From contig CM022678.1 in NCBI GenBank assembly GCA_012295275.1, forward strand, positions 6,993,559 through 7,008,558: a DNA stretch of 15,000 nucleotides, in the 5' to 3' direction. Positions 1-9,084 of the stretch are shown piece after piece. Position 1 is the first letter of the stretch. Each line of letters begins with the position of its first letter. A program made the translations under genes and the position numbers. Source of the DNA: Chrysomallon squamiferum (Eukaryota > Mollusca > Gastropoda > Neomphalida > Peltospiridae). The notes below the pieces were generated by a model. The model ran no database searches and had not been told where the DNA came from. It saw only the letters and a list, made by a program, of their open reading frames with translations.

Positions 1-155
1 GACAGTAGTAATCTGCAACTCCGGACACGTGCTCCCGTCAACCGACAACAACAACATCATGAACACGACAACCGACAACAACAACATCATGAACACGACA
101 ACCGACTTCACCACGAGCAGTTTTCGCGATTATTCCGACGCTCGAACCTGGCGGA
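1..155 (+). promoter_or_regulatory. Probable 5' UTR/leader of the GPCR gene with upstream ATGs
   Basis: This stretch lies directly upstream of the GPCR start. In the GPCR frame there are stop codons at 6-8, 9-11 and 60-62, so the protein cannot be extended leftwards within this exon. Two out-of-frame ATGs at 59-61 and 89-91, each with A at -3, open a reading frame that overlaps the GPCR start and stays open to 844. They could lower GPCR translation if this DNA is transcribed. No splice acceptor or TATA box was recognised, so the transcription start is unknown. Confidence 0.4.
41..106 (+). repeat. 30-bp tandem direct repeat, two copies plus 6 bp
   Basis: Positions 41-70 and 71-100 are identical 30-mers beginning accgacaaca, followed by a partial third copy (accgac) at 101-106. 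Each full copy carries one upstream ATG, so the duplication also duplicated a possible upstream start codon in the GPCR leader. Confidence 0.9.
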
Positions 156-1304
156 ATGAACCAAAGCCAGCGCGAGATCCTGATGATGCTGAACGAGGAG
201 AAAGCGAGGGACCTGCTTCCAGCCATGGTGCTCTTCGGCTTCTTCATGGTGTTCGGAATCGTGGGGAACCTGCTCGTCTGCTTCGTGTTCTACTACAGGC
301 TGCAGCACAGCACCCAGACGTACTTCTTCATCTGGCTCGCCGTCCTCGACCTCGTCAGCTGCTGCGTGTCCATGCCGATCGAGATCATGGACATGCGCAA
401 CTACTACACCTTCGACAACGCCGTTGCCTGCAAGGTCCTCCGCTTCTTCGTGTCGTTCCCGTCGATGGGATCCAACGTCATCCTCCTCGTCATCGCCGTG
501 GACCGGTACCGCAAGGTGTGCCGGCCGCTGAGTCCGCAGATGGGGAAGTCCATCGCCAAAGGCTGTGTCGTCCTGGCCGTCATGTCGGGCGTCGTGTTCT
601 CCATCCCGCTGCTGTTTATTTATGGACGCCGGACCACGCGGACGCGCATTCCGGACATCTACGGAAGCGACTGTTCCGTCAGCGACTCGGTCCGGGACAG
701 GCTTTTTCCGCTAGTGTACGAGTTGCTGCTGGTTGTGGCCTTCTTGGCGTTCACCGTCGCTCTGACTGTCATATATTTCATGATCTGGAAGACGATACAG
801 CAGCACCACAAGTACATGGACACGCACACAACATTCGCGCTTAAACTTTTACCCAAACACAGCCAGAACGGAAATACGACGTCACAGTCTAACCAGCGAC
901 GACTGTCTACGGAATCTGTCGACAGGCAGGGCGTGGAGACGGAAACCGTCGAAGCTGGTCGTACGGAAACCGCCGAAGCTGGTCGTACGGAAACCGCCGA
1001 AGCCGTTCGTACGGAAAGTGCCGGGAAAACCGGTACGAAAACAACGGTGGTAGCTTTCCTTGTGACACTTGTGTTTGTGCTCAGTTACGTTCCTCATCTC
1101 TCGCTGATTATTCTCAGAACGGTGAAGAAAGGCTTTGACCTGAAGCTGGAAGGCTCCGGTCTGTGTGTTTACAACATTTTTCTCAGGTCCTACTTTGTTA
1201 ACAGTGTGTCGAATCCCGTCATATACGGATTTCTAAACCCAGAATTCAGAAACCAGTGCGAACAGCTGCTTCTAAAACCGTGTGTTTGTGCTACGAAGAA
1301 GTGA
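156..1304 (+). CDS. Class A (rhodopsin-family) G-protein-coupled receptor, single exon, orphan
   Basis: A seven-helix plasma-membrane receptor of 382 residues, expected to signal through heterotrimeric G proteins; the ligand is unknown. Approximate helices: TM1 22-46 (GN at 37-38), TM2 56-78 (D65), TM3 90-115 (C92, then DRY 116-118), TM4 134-157 (P151), TM5 183-211, TM6 296-320, TM7 337-360 (NPxxY 353-357). C92 probably pairs with C173 in extracellular loop 2. Departures from the consensus: no Trp at the usual TM4 position, no TM5 proline, and TM6 has SYVP instead of CWxP. The N terminus is short, with no signal peptide. Intracellular loop 3 (about 212-295) is long and carries 8-residue repeats. 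Cysteines 368, 376 and 378 in the tail could be palmitoylated. The ATG at 156 has G at -3 and in-frame stops upstream. Peptide-receptor-like orphans of this kind are common in invertebrates; I cannot name the subfamily. Confidence 0.93.
   Translation: MNQSQREILMMLNEEKARDLLPAMVLFGFFMVFGIVGNLLVCFVFYYRLQHSTQTYFFIWLAVLDLVSCCVSMPIEIMDMRNYYTFDNAVACKVLRFFVSFPSMGSNVILLVIAVDRYRKVCRPLSPQMGKSIAKGCVVLAVMSGVVFSIPLLFIYGRRTTRTRIPDIYGSDCSVSDSVRDRLFPLVYELLLVVAFLAFTVALTVIYFMIWKTIQQHHKYMDTHTTFALKLLPKHSQNGNTTSQSNQRRLSTESVDRQGVETETVEAGRTETAEAGRTETAEAVRTESAGKTGTKTTVVAFLVTLVFVLSYVPHLSLIILRTVKKGFDLKLEGSGLCVYNIFLRSYFVNSVSNPVIYGFLNPEFRNQCEQLLLKPCVCATKK
945..1016 (+). repeat. 3 x 24-bp coding repeat in GPCR intracellular loop 3
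   Basis: Three in-frame 24-bp copies encode TVEAGRTE, TAEAGRTE and TAEAVRTE (residues 264-287), followed by a decaying fourth unit beginning SAGKT. The unit length is a multiple of three, so copy-number change would keep the frame. The peptide is charged, low-complexity and cytoplasmic, with a Thr in every unit. It is an obvious site for length polymorphism. Confidence 0.85.
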
Positions 1305-1321
1305 AAAAAAAAAAAAAAAAA
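1304..1321 (+). repeat. A18 tract beginning at the GPCR stop codon
   Basis: Eighteen A residues start with the last base of the TGA stop codon. No AATAAA lies just upstream, so this does not look like a templated mRNA tail. ATTAAA variants at 1324-1329 and 1331-1336 are possible weak polyadenylation signals for the GPCR mRNA. Confidence 0.7.
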
Positions 1322-2389
<1,068 letters not shown>

Positions 2390-2477
2390 TAACGCTCGTT
2401 TTTTGTCTGTTTTCACTGTCATTCCCTCTCTTTGTCTATCTTCGATTCTGTATATCCACCTTTTTGTTTTTCCTTTA

Positions 2478-2497
2478 AATATATATATATATATATA
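2478..2497. repeat. (AT)n microsatellite
   Basis: About ten AT units between T-rich flanks. Confidence 0.85.
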
Positions 2498-2833
2498 CAC
2501 AAATCTCTAACATGAGATTCATCTGATCATTCTAACCATTATTTTTATCTCAATGAGACACTCAGGAAAATAAAATCATCGCAGACAACAATAACATCAC
2601 CAAATATTTAATTCAGAGCAGAGAAATAGTAACAGAAGAAAATAATAAGAAGATAAGCGAATGATTAAAACAAAAATAATAATGGCAGGAAAGAACTGTT
2701 TAAAGCAAGCCTCTGTGTGCAGAATCAACATCTATTGATGTCTTGAATTAAATGGATCGAAGAATAAATTATTTCTCAAACTAAGCAGTATCCAGTTTAC
2801 GTCAGGCGATAAATGAAATTTTCTCCTTATAAA
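2498..2833. other. Intergenic DNA, nothing recognised
   Basis: A/T-rich unique-looking DNA between microsatellites; no ORF, RNA gene or repeat family recognised. Confidence 0.5.
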
Positions 2834-3240
<407 letters not shown>

Positions 3241-3761
3241 AAGGTTATTATGTCTTCAGTTTCAGTTTACTGACAATCATATATTTATCTGAACACAGTT
3301 TCTGGCCACACCTGTTTTTCTGTTATCTGTTGTCCTATAAACTGAACATTCAACAATCACATATTTATCTTGGAAAGACTTGTCTGTGGCCTAGTTTTAA
3401 GCAAAACTACAGAGATTAAAACGTTTTCGAATTCCAAAACAAATTTAGAGTGAATTCAAATTGTGATTTTTTTTTTTTTTTTTTTTTTTACTAAATCATT
3501 GTAACAGTGTTTTCTATTTATTTCTGCATCTTATCTTTAAAATATTGACAAGAACGAACCGATGAGATATATATTTTTTTCTTCTATGAAGAGCTGACAT
3601 TTAAAAAAAAGCAAGAAAAAAAGAGCTAATCTATACGCAAGGAAAGGAATCTATGAAAAAGATTCGTACAAACGAATTATAGATTAAGAAGTAGGCAAGA
3701 CTAAAAAAGGTTCGATTATTATAAGAATTCAGAAGTGAAAGAATAAAATAAATCAATAAAT
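3241..3761. other. Intergenic DNA with a T23 run and a small direct repeat
   Basis: No gene seen. A T run occupies 3467-3489. An 18-bp direct repeat with one mismatch (acaatcatatatttatct at 3273-3290 and 3353-3370) is present, 80 bp apart. Confidence 0.5.
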
Positions 3762-3767
3762 TTTATT
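3762..3767 (-). terminator. AATAAA polyadenylation signal of LRR1
   Basis: TTTATT on the plus strand reads AATAAA on the minus strand, 39 bp past the LRR1 stop codon. All four LRR genes have a signal at a comparable distance. Confidence 0.6.
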
Positions 3768-3805
3768 TTTTAGTGAAACACATCACAAGAAAAAAAACAT
3801 TCGCT

Positions 3806-5136
3806 TCATCCAACTAAATCGCTATGGCAATGCGAGTGGAAATTCGCGAGATCGATTCCCATCAGGGTACATCTTCCACCAAGACGAGTGTTTGGATTTC
3901 TGTGGACCCATTCATGAAACCAGTCAGTTTGACACGTGCACTCCAGAGGGTTGCCGTCGAGGTACAACGATTTCAGGTTGTCCAGGCTGTTAACAGCTAA
4001 AGGAATATTCATCAGCTTGTTGTTCTGTAGATGCAGAGTTTCCAGGCTAGCCGTGTCGTTGAAGGCCGAAGGAGACACGTAGTCGATGTCGTTGTTGTTG
4101 AGGTTCAAATACGTGAGAGACGTGCAGTCTTCCAAGTCGTGCTTCTCAATGCTGCTGATGTGATTCGACTGCAGTCTCAAGTAGTTCAGGCTGGGGCTGC
4201 AGATGCCGCCGTGGATGTGGTTCAAGGAGCCGTGCATGATCAGCAAAGCCGATAGGTGTTTAGGCATGGCTTCTTCGTCAACGTGTTTTATTCTGCTTCC
4301 CAGGATGGCGAGTATTCTCAAGGAAGAGCTGTCTTTGATACCGACTGGGATTTTCGTAATCGTCGTGTTGCTTATCGAGAGAGACGTCAACTGGCTTCCA
4401 CTTACAGGCAGCCAGTTGATGTAGAAGCTGGAGTCTCCCAGAGTCGACCCTCCGACTATCAGCACGTTGAGACTGAGCAGAGACGAGATGGCAGTGGGAA
4501 TGTCGCTGACGCCCACGTTTTCGATGTTGAGATACTTCAGCGTTTGATCGAACCTGTAGAAGGCGTTGTGAGGAATCACGTCTATGTAGTTGTTGTACAG
4601 GTTCAGCGATTCCAGATTCGACATGTGGCTCAGCCATCTCGGCCAGTACGTCAGTCCCGTGTCGGAAATATCCAGCAGGTTCAGGTCCCGCTGAGTTTGA
4701 GCATCAGGCTCGAGTCCCAGACTCGAATCAGGTTGGACCAGACGTAAAGGTTTTCCAGAGCGTCCAAGTCTCTCAGAGCTTCGGGAACGAAGCCCAGCAT
4801 GCACTGGGAGAGGCGAATCTCCTTCAAGGAGTACCTCTGGCTCCTCAATGCGTGGTTGGTAAGAGACACGTTGACGCTGCCGTCCAGGTTCAGGTACTCC
4901 AGCGTGATGTTTGCGAAAGAGCCGTCGTCGAGGACGAGATTCGGGTTACCGTTGAGGTGCAGGCGGTACGTGACGTTGCTGTCGCTTTTCGAAGAGGTGA
5001 AACGAGTCATCCGTTTGTTGCTGCAGTCGATGTCAGCGCCGGAACAGGAGCACGGGAAGGACACGATGCACGGAGCCTGGGTTACCGCTAGATGCAGAGA
5101 GAGAGAGAGAGACAGAAAGAGCAGTGTCGTTTTCAT
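3806..5136 (-). pseudogene. LRR1: secreted LRR protein gene broken by one frameshift
   Basis: This is the most left-lying member of the LRR array. Frame one (5136 to 4681) encodes a signal peptide (about 1-20), a four-Cys LRRNT cap (C23, C29, C31, C38, the same positions as in LRR2 and LRR3) and the first repeats, then hits TGA at 4681-4683. The second frame carries on the alignment from about 4687 to the stop at 3806, with about ten further LRRs and an LRRCT cap (ECTC...W...C...C). Aligned to LRR2, one base appears to be missing near 4687-4691, in the repeat equivalent to LRR2 residues 127-151. The rest is uninterrupted and keeps conserved residues, so it is either a very young pseudogene, a segregating null allele or a base-call error. 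If translated as it stands, it gives a 151-residue secreted fragment. The C terminus has six residues (HSDLVG) beyond the last Cys-cap position seen in its relatives. It is more GC-rich than LRR2 and LRR3. Confidence 0.75.
5096..5112 (-). repeat. (CT)n microsatellite coding the LRR1 signal-peptide core
   Basis: Seventeen bases of pure AG on the plus strand (CT on the coding strand) encode the alternating Leu/Ser core of the signal peptide. Slippage by one unit would shift the frame at residue about 10. Confidence 0.85.
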
Positions 5137-5145
5137 GATCGTTGT

Positions 5146-5733
<588 letters not shown>

Positions 5734-5775
5734 CATTCCTAAGCGTTCTTAAAACCTGCGAAATGGAAGAAAACG
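5734..5775 (-). other. Candidate leader exon of LRR1 (upstream limit unknown)
   Basis: On the minus strand this ends ..TTAGGAATG just before the GTAAGT donor. The terminal ATG has G at -3 and, after splicing to exon 2, is in frame with the ATG at 5134-5136, adding residues MTTI to the N terminus. A GATAAAAA element at 5801-5808 (minus strand) might act as a weak TATA-like element, but no well-placed initiator was found, so the transcription start is a guess. Confidence 0.35.
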
Positions 5776-5996
5776 TTACTTCGCAAACAAAAATAGAATT
5801 TTTTTATCTGAACACCTGCTCATTTCCCCAGGAGGTAAAAAAAAAAGAAAAAAGAAAGAAAATAAAATAAAAAGATATTAACGTGATCAAGGCGTAGAAT
5901 TTGCTAGATTTTTCCATTCAGTTTCTGATTAAAGAATCGTAATAGATAATACAGAAATACATTTTTATTTATACATATATAGATATAGATATAGAT

Positions 5997-6043
<47 letters not shown>

Positions 6044-6147
6044 TATAGATATATTTTATCATTTTCTCACGTTTTTTTTCTTTATGTTTTTTCTTCTTTT
6101 TTTTTTTTTTTTTTTTAAATATTTCTCTTCTGATATCGCTTCACCTT

Positions 6148-6149
<2 letters not shown>
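5776..6149. other. Intergenic DNA between LRR1 and LRR2, first part
   Basis: No gene seen. It includes A/G-rich tracts near 5840-5870, a (TAGA)n array at about 5980-6052 and T runs at 6072-6116. Confidence 0.6.
5980..6052 (+). repeat. (TAGA)n microsatellite
   Basis: Begins as 6-bp atatag units and resolves to a pure 4-bp TAGA/GATA array to about 6042, then tapers off. Confidence 0.9.
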
Positions 6150-6180
<31 letters not shown>

Positions 6181-6440
6181 TACTACTACAACTACTGTTA
6201 CTATATTACTACTATCACTAATAGTACTACCACTACTACTACTACTAAAGTTTTACTACAGTTACAATACTACAATAGTACTATTATTACTACACTAGTA
6301 GTAATAGCATTTCTAAAGTTGTTACTACTTCTGCTGTTAATTCTATGACGTCATGCTTACTACCGCTAGTACCACTACTCTTCTTTTACTGCTCCTCTCA
6401 CTAGTCTAAAACATTTACTACCACAATTACAACAATCACT
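6150..6440 (+). repeat. Degenerate (ACT)n trinucleotide array
   Basis: Pure ACT units at about 6150-6175 and 6228-6246 grade into a heavily mutated series of act/agt/att triplets reaching about 6440 and beyond, indicating an old, decaying array. Confidence 0.8.
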
Positions 6441-6537
6441 AATACTAGTTAGAGTTACTAGTGTTAAAACAATTATTTCTAGTTACTGCTATGAAAACTA
6501 TTATTACAGATTACAGACACCACTACCATTATTACTA

Positions 6538-6612
6538 TTAATAATAACAACAAAAACAACAACAACAACAACAACAATAATAAGAATAATAATAATAATA
6601 ATAAGAATAATA
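6538..6612 (+). repeat. (AAC)n/(AAT)n trinucleotide array
   Basis: AAC units followed by AAT units with aag interruptions. It sits just outside the 3' flank shared by LRR2 and LRR3 and may mark the left end of duplicated unit A. Confidence 0.85.
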
Positions 6613-6763
6613 ATGTTGATGATGAAGATATATAAAATTAATTCTCAGTAATTTCTTTGAATCGGTACATTAAAAAACCCCAGACTAACCAACTAACTAA
6701 CTAACTAAATAACTAATAAATATAAATTCAAAAAATTCAAGGCAACACTTGTGTCACACAATA

Positions 6764-6778
6764 TTTATTATTTTTATT
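6764..6778 (-). terminator. Two AATAAA polyadenylation signals of LRR2
   Basis: TTTATT at 6764-6769 and 6773-6778 reads AATAAA on the minus strand, 57-66 bp past the stop codon. Confidence 0.6.
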
Positions 6779-6834
6779 ATTTTAGAATTGTTCACAATCC
6801 AATTCCCCTTCGGGTCACTTTTTTAATTTAGTAT

Positions 6835-8151
6835 TCAGGTACAGTGGTATTTCATATCAACAAGAGGAATATCCAGATTAACACACTGTCCGGTAATAAT
6901 CATGTTTGTCTTGTTCTGGTGCCAGCTTTCAAACCATTCAGAATCGCACGTGCACTCGATAGGATTACGTGAAAGATAGAGATCAGTCAGCGAAGCCAGA
7001 TTTCGAAGAGCAACAGGGATCCGAGTGATTCCATTCGACTGCATGTACAACACCTTCAGACGTCTTAGGCGAGCAAAAGCGCCCGACGAAATGTATTTAA
7101 TGTTGTTGTCGTCGAAGCTGACGTATTCGAGATTTACGCAGTCGTCGAGGTCGTGTCTTTCGATGCTGTCGATGTGATTATTGTCCAGTTCTAGATTCGT
7201 TAATGTCGTTCTGCAAACTCCGCTTTGAACACGAGTGATCAAACTTTCTGTCAAGTAAAACGTTTCCAGATGAGTTGGCATGGCTTCTTCCTCGACGTGG
7301 GCAATTTTGCTCTTCGCGATGTACAGATGAGAGAGCGACGTCTGGACACTCAGTCCGATGGGGATTTTTGTTATCGCTGTGTCCGATATCCACAGCTTCT
7401 GGAGATTAGGTTTGTTCAAGGGTAGCCAGTTCTGAAAGAAACTTTGGTCGGTCAAAGTTGTTCCTCCAATTCGTAGTTCTTTCAGTTGGTTCAGTGTTTC
7501 AATGCCTGTGGGAATGTTGGTTAAACCCGTGTTTTCCATATTCAAATACGTTAGTCTTTTGTTGAAGGAACTGAAATAGCCATGGGGGATAACTTTAAAG
7601 TCGTTATTGCTGACATCCAGCCAGTGCAGATCCCACATATGCCTGAGCCAGTTGGGCCAGCTCGTCAAAGAGTTGCTGGAGAGATCGATCTTTTTCAGAC
7701 TGATTCCCAGTTTCTCCATTAGACTCAGATCGAAATGCTGGAAGTTGTTGTGACTGAAATAAAGGATCTGCAGCTCTTTCAAGTCGCCAATCGCTTTGGG
7801 AACAGATTTGAGGCCGGCGTTAGAGATATGCAGCTCCTTCAGAGAATGACTCTGACTTTTTAGAGCGTGCTCGTCCATCGTGAAATTGGTGCTGTAGTCC
7901 AAGTTCAAACTCCTCAGTAGGATGTTATTAAACGAACTGTTTGTGATGACTAAACGTGGGTTTCCTTCCAAGGTTAAATAGTAGGTTTTGTTACCATCGC
8001 CCGTCAGAGCAGGAACACTCGTAACATTGACGTTGTCGCAGAAGATGAAATCTCCGTTGCAGTGACACGGAGCAGGCGCAGGACATTGCTGGTTTGAACT
8101 GACCACTGTTACCACGGACAGAAAAACAAAAATGTACTGTGTAACATACAT
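6835..8151 (-). CDS. LRR2: secreted leucine-rich-repeat protein
   Basis: A 438-residue protein, predicted to be secreted. Signal peptide about 1-19; LRRNT cap with C23, C29, C31, C38; about 14-15 LRRs of 22-27 residues from about 57 to 395 (LxxLxLxxNxLxxIP pattern, e.g. 104, 152, 175, 317, 365, 388); LRRCT cap C400, C402, C423, C437 with the W406/W410 pair. No transmembrane helix or GPI-type tail follows: the protein stops one residue after the last Cys. Possible N-glycosylation at N42, N54, N71, N89, N413. C313 and C338, one repeat apart, are conserved in all four paralogs. The ATG is the first codon of exon 2 and has A at -3 across the splice junction. LRRs of this type bind proteins or glycans; roles in adhesion, matrix or innate recognition are possible but unproven. 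The neighbours are paralogs in the same orientation, each with its own promoter and poly(A) signal rather than an operon. Confidence 0.92.
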   Translation of the reverse strand: MYVTQYIFVFLSVVTVVSSNQQCPAPAPCHCNGDFIFCDNVNVTSVPALTGDGNKTYYLTLEGNPRLVITNSSFNNILLRSLNLDYSTNFTMDEHALKSQSHSLKELHISNAGLKSVPKAIGDLKELQILYFSHNNFQHFDLSLMEKLGISLKKIDLSSNSLTSWPNWLRHMWDLHWLDVSNNDFKVIPHGYFSSFNKRLTYLNMENTGLTNIPTGIETLNQLKELRIGGTTLTDQSFFQNWLPLNKPNLQKLWISDTAITKIPIGLSVQTSLSHLYIAKSKIAHVEEEAMPTHLETFYLTESLITRVQSGVCRTTLTNLELDNNHIDSIERHDLDDCVNLEYVSFDDNNIKYISSGAFARLRRLKVLYMQSNGITRIPVALRNLASLTDLYLSRNPIECTCDSEWFESWHQNKTNMIITGQCVNLDIPLVDMKYHCT

Positions 8152-8372
8152 CTGAAAAATAGAGTGTTAATTCACTCACACAGATACAGATATATAAGAA
8201 TGAATAAACACATAAATAAGCAACAACAGTAACATGAACAAGAATATTTTTTAACAACAACAGCAATAACAACGAAAATAGTTGCAGCTGTAGCAACAAT
8301 AGCAAGAACAACAACAATAATAATAATAAAAGTGACTAAAGAGTTTACGAGAAAAATATAATGTCTACTTAC
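8152..8372 (-). other. Predicted 221-bp 5' intron of LRR2
   Basis: Minus-strand donor CCACG|GTAAGTAGAC (first base 8372) and acceptor TATTTTTCAG|ATG (last base 8152). The donor is near-consensus and is conserved in LRR3. The interior is rich in AAC/AAT units, and the ORF reading through it is spurious. Confidence 0.75.
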
Positions 8373-8396
8373 CGTGGCGAAAGTTAGATCCAGAAT
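8373..8396 (-). other. Predicted 24-nt leader exon of LRR2
   Basis: Bounded by the initiator match at 8396 (TTATTCT, fits YYANWYY) and the GTAAGT donor. It has no ATG, so the first start codon of the spliced mRNA is the LRR2 ATG. Confidence 0.5.
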
Positions 8397-8419
8397 AATG
8401 TACTAGAAATCACCTGTAG

Positions 8420-8426
8420 TTTTATA
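8420..8426 (-). promoter_or_regulatory. TATA box of LRR2 (TATAAAA)
   Basis: TATAAAA on the minus strand with its first T at 8426, 30 bp upstream of the A (8396) of an initiator match, which is the classical spacing. It is followed by a short leader exon and a strong donor, giving a coherent core promoter. Confidence 0.65.
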
Positions 8427-8481
8427 AAGTCAAGACTGTGAATATAGCATATGTTACAATTCTTGTTTGAATTAACATATA

Positions 8482-8494
8482 TTATCTTATCTTA
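8482..8494 (-). promoter_or_regulatory. Tandem WGATAR (GATA-factor) motifs upstream of LRR2
   Basis: The minus strand reads TAAGATAAGATAA, two overlapping-spaced AGATAA motifs about 60 bp upstream of the TATA box. The same 13 bases are kept at 12415-12427 before LRR3 despite indels around them. Motif-level evidence only. Confidence 0.35.
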
Positions 8495-8559
8495 ATCAGG
8501 TAACTATTATCATAAAAAATAGAAAACAAAATTAAATTTCATTCTTTTCCACAAGTGCA

Positions 8560-8905
8560 AGATTTAATTAATTACTTACTATTTGCTTGCTCATTTATTT
8601 ACTCACTCAGTTATTTGTTTATTTTCTTATTTCTTTATTTTCTTCGTGCGTTCATTCCTTCCTTAAGTCCTTACGCATTTATTTCGTTACTGATTTAGAT
8701 GCTTAATTCATTCTTTATTTCCTTCCTTCCTTTCTTCTTTCCGTATTTACTTATTCACTCATTGATTTATTCGCTTTTTAATTCCCTCGTTCCATCCTTA
8801 TTTCTTTACTAACTTATTTCTCTGTTTTTCTCTTTTCTTCTTTTTCCTTTTTTTTCCTTCTTTCTTCCTAAATTCCTTACTTCCTTACTTACTTCCTTAT
8901 TTATT
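8560..8905 (+). repeat. Degenerate pyrimidine-rich TTAYTTCC-type repeat
   Basis: An irregular run of ttac, ttcc, attt and tcat tetramers, with almost no purine runs on this strand. Its counterpart in unit B is longer and partly duplicated. No gene. Confidence 0.75.
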
Positions 8906-9084
8906 TTGTTACATGGTTGAAGTTTTAGTTCACTTTGCATTATCAGATAAATACTTGATATACGTTTAAATTGATCCATTTGCCGTTTTCCCCTCTTGAA
9001 GCAAAAATAAAATTTGTTTATCAAAAGCCTTGACTTAGATAACTATGTCGGTTTATGACAGATAAGACCGGTGTTTGCCTTGGC

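Noticed and set aside
29-844. 271-codon plus-strand ORF overlapping the GPCR in another frame
   Set aside because: It begins from a GTG, is Arg/Pro/His-rich and lacks domains; it exists because the GPCR coding DNA is GC-rich. The real gene in the region is the 7TM frame at 156-1304.
4031-4747. Plus-strand ORFs antisense to LRR1 (and the equivalents over LRR2-LRR4)
   Set aside because: Antisense shadows of LRR coding DNA; low-complexity Val/Arg/Asp composition and no domain.
4681-4804. Programmed ribosomal frameshifting in LRR1
   Set aside because: No convincing slippery heptamer with a downstream structure was seen, and the paralogs need no shift; a one-base indel is simpler.
7991-8317. Minus-strand ORF of 108 codons crossing the LRR2 intron (and its LRR3 equivalent at 11934-12293)
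   Set aside because: It reads intron repeats and then LRR2 exon DNA in the wrong frame; the predicted splice sites explain the region better.
8809-9024. 71-codon Lys/Arg-rich minus-strand ORF
   Set aside because: Lies in the pyrimidine-rich tetranucleotide tract and is not preserved in unit B.
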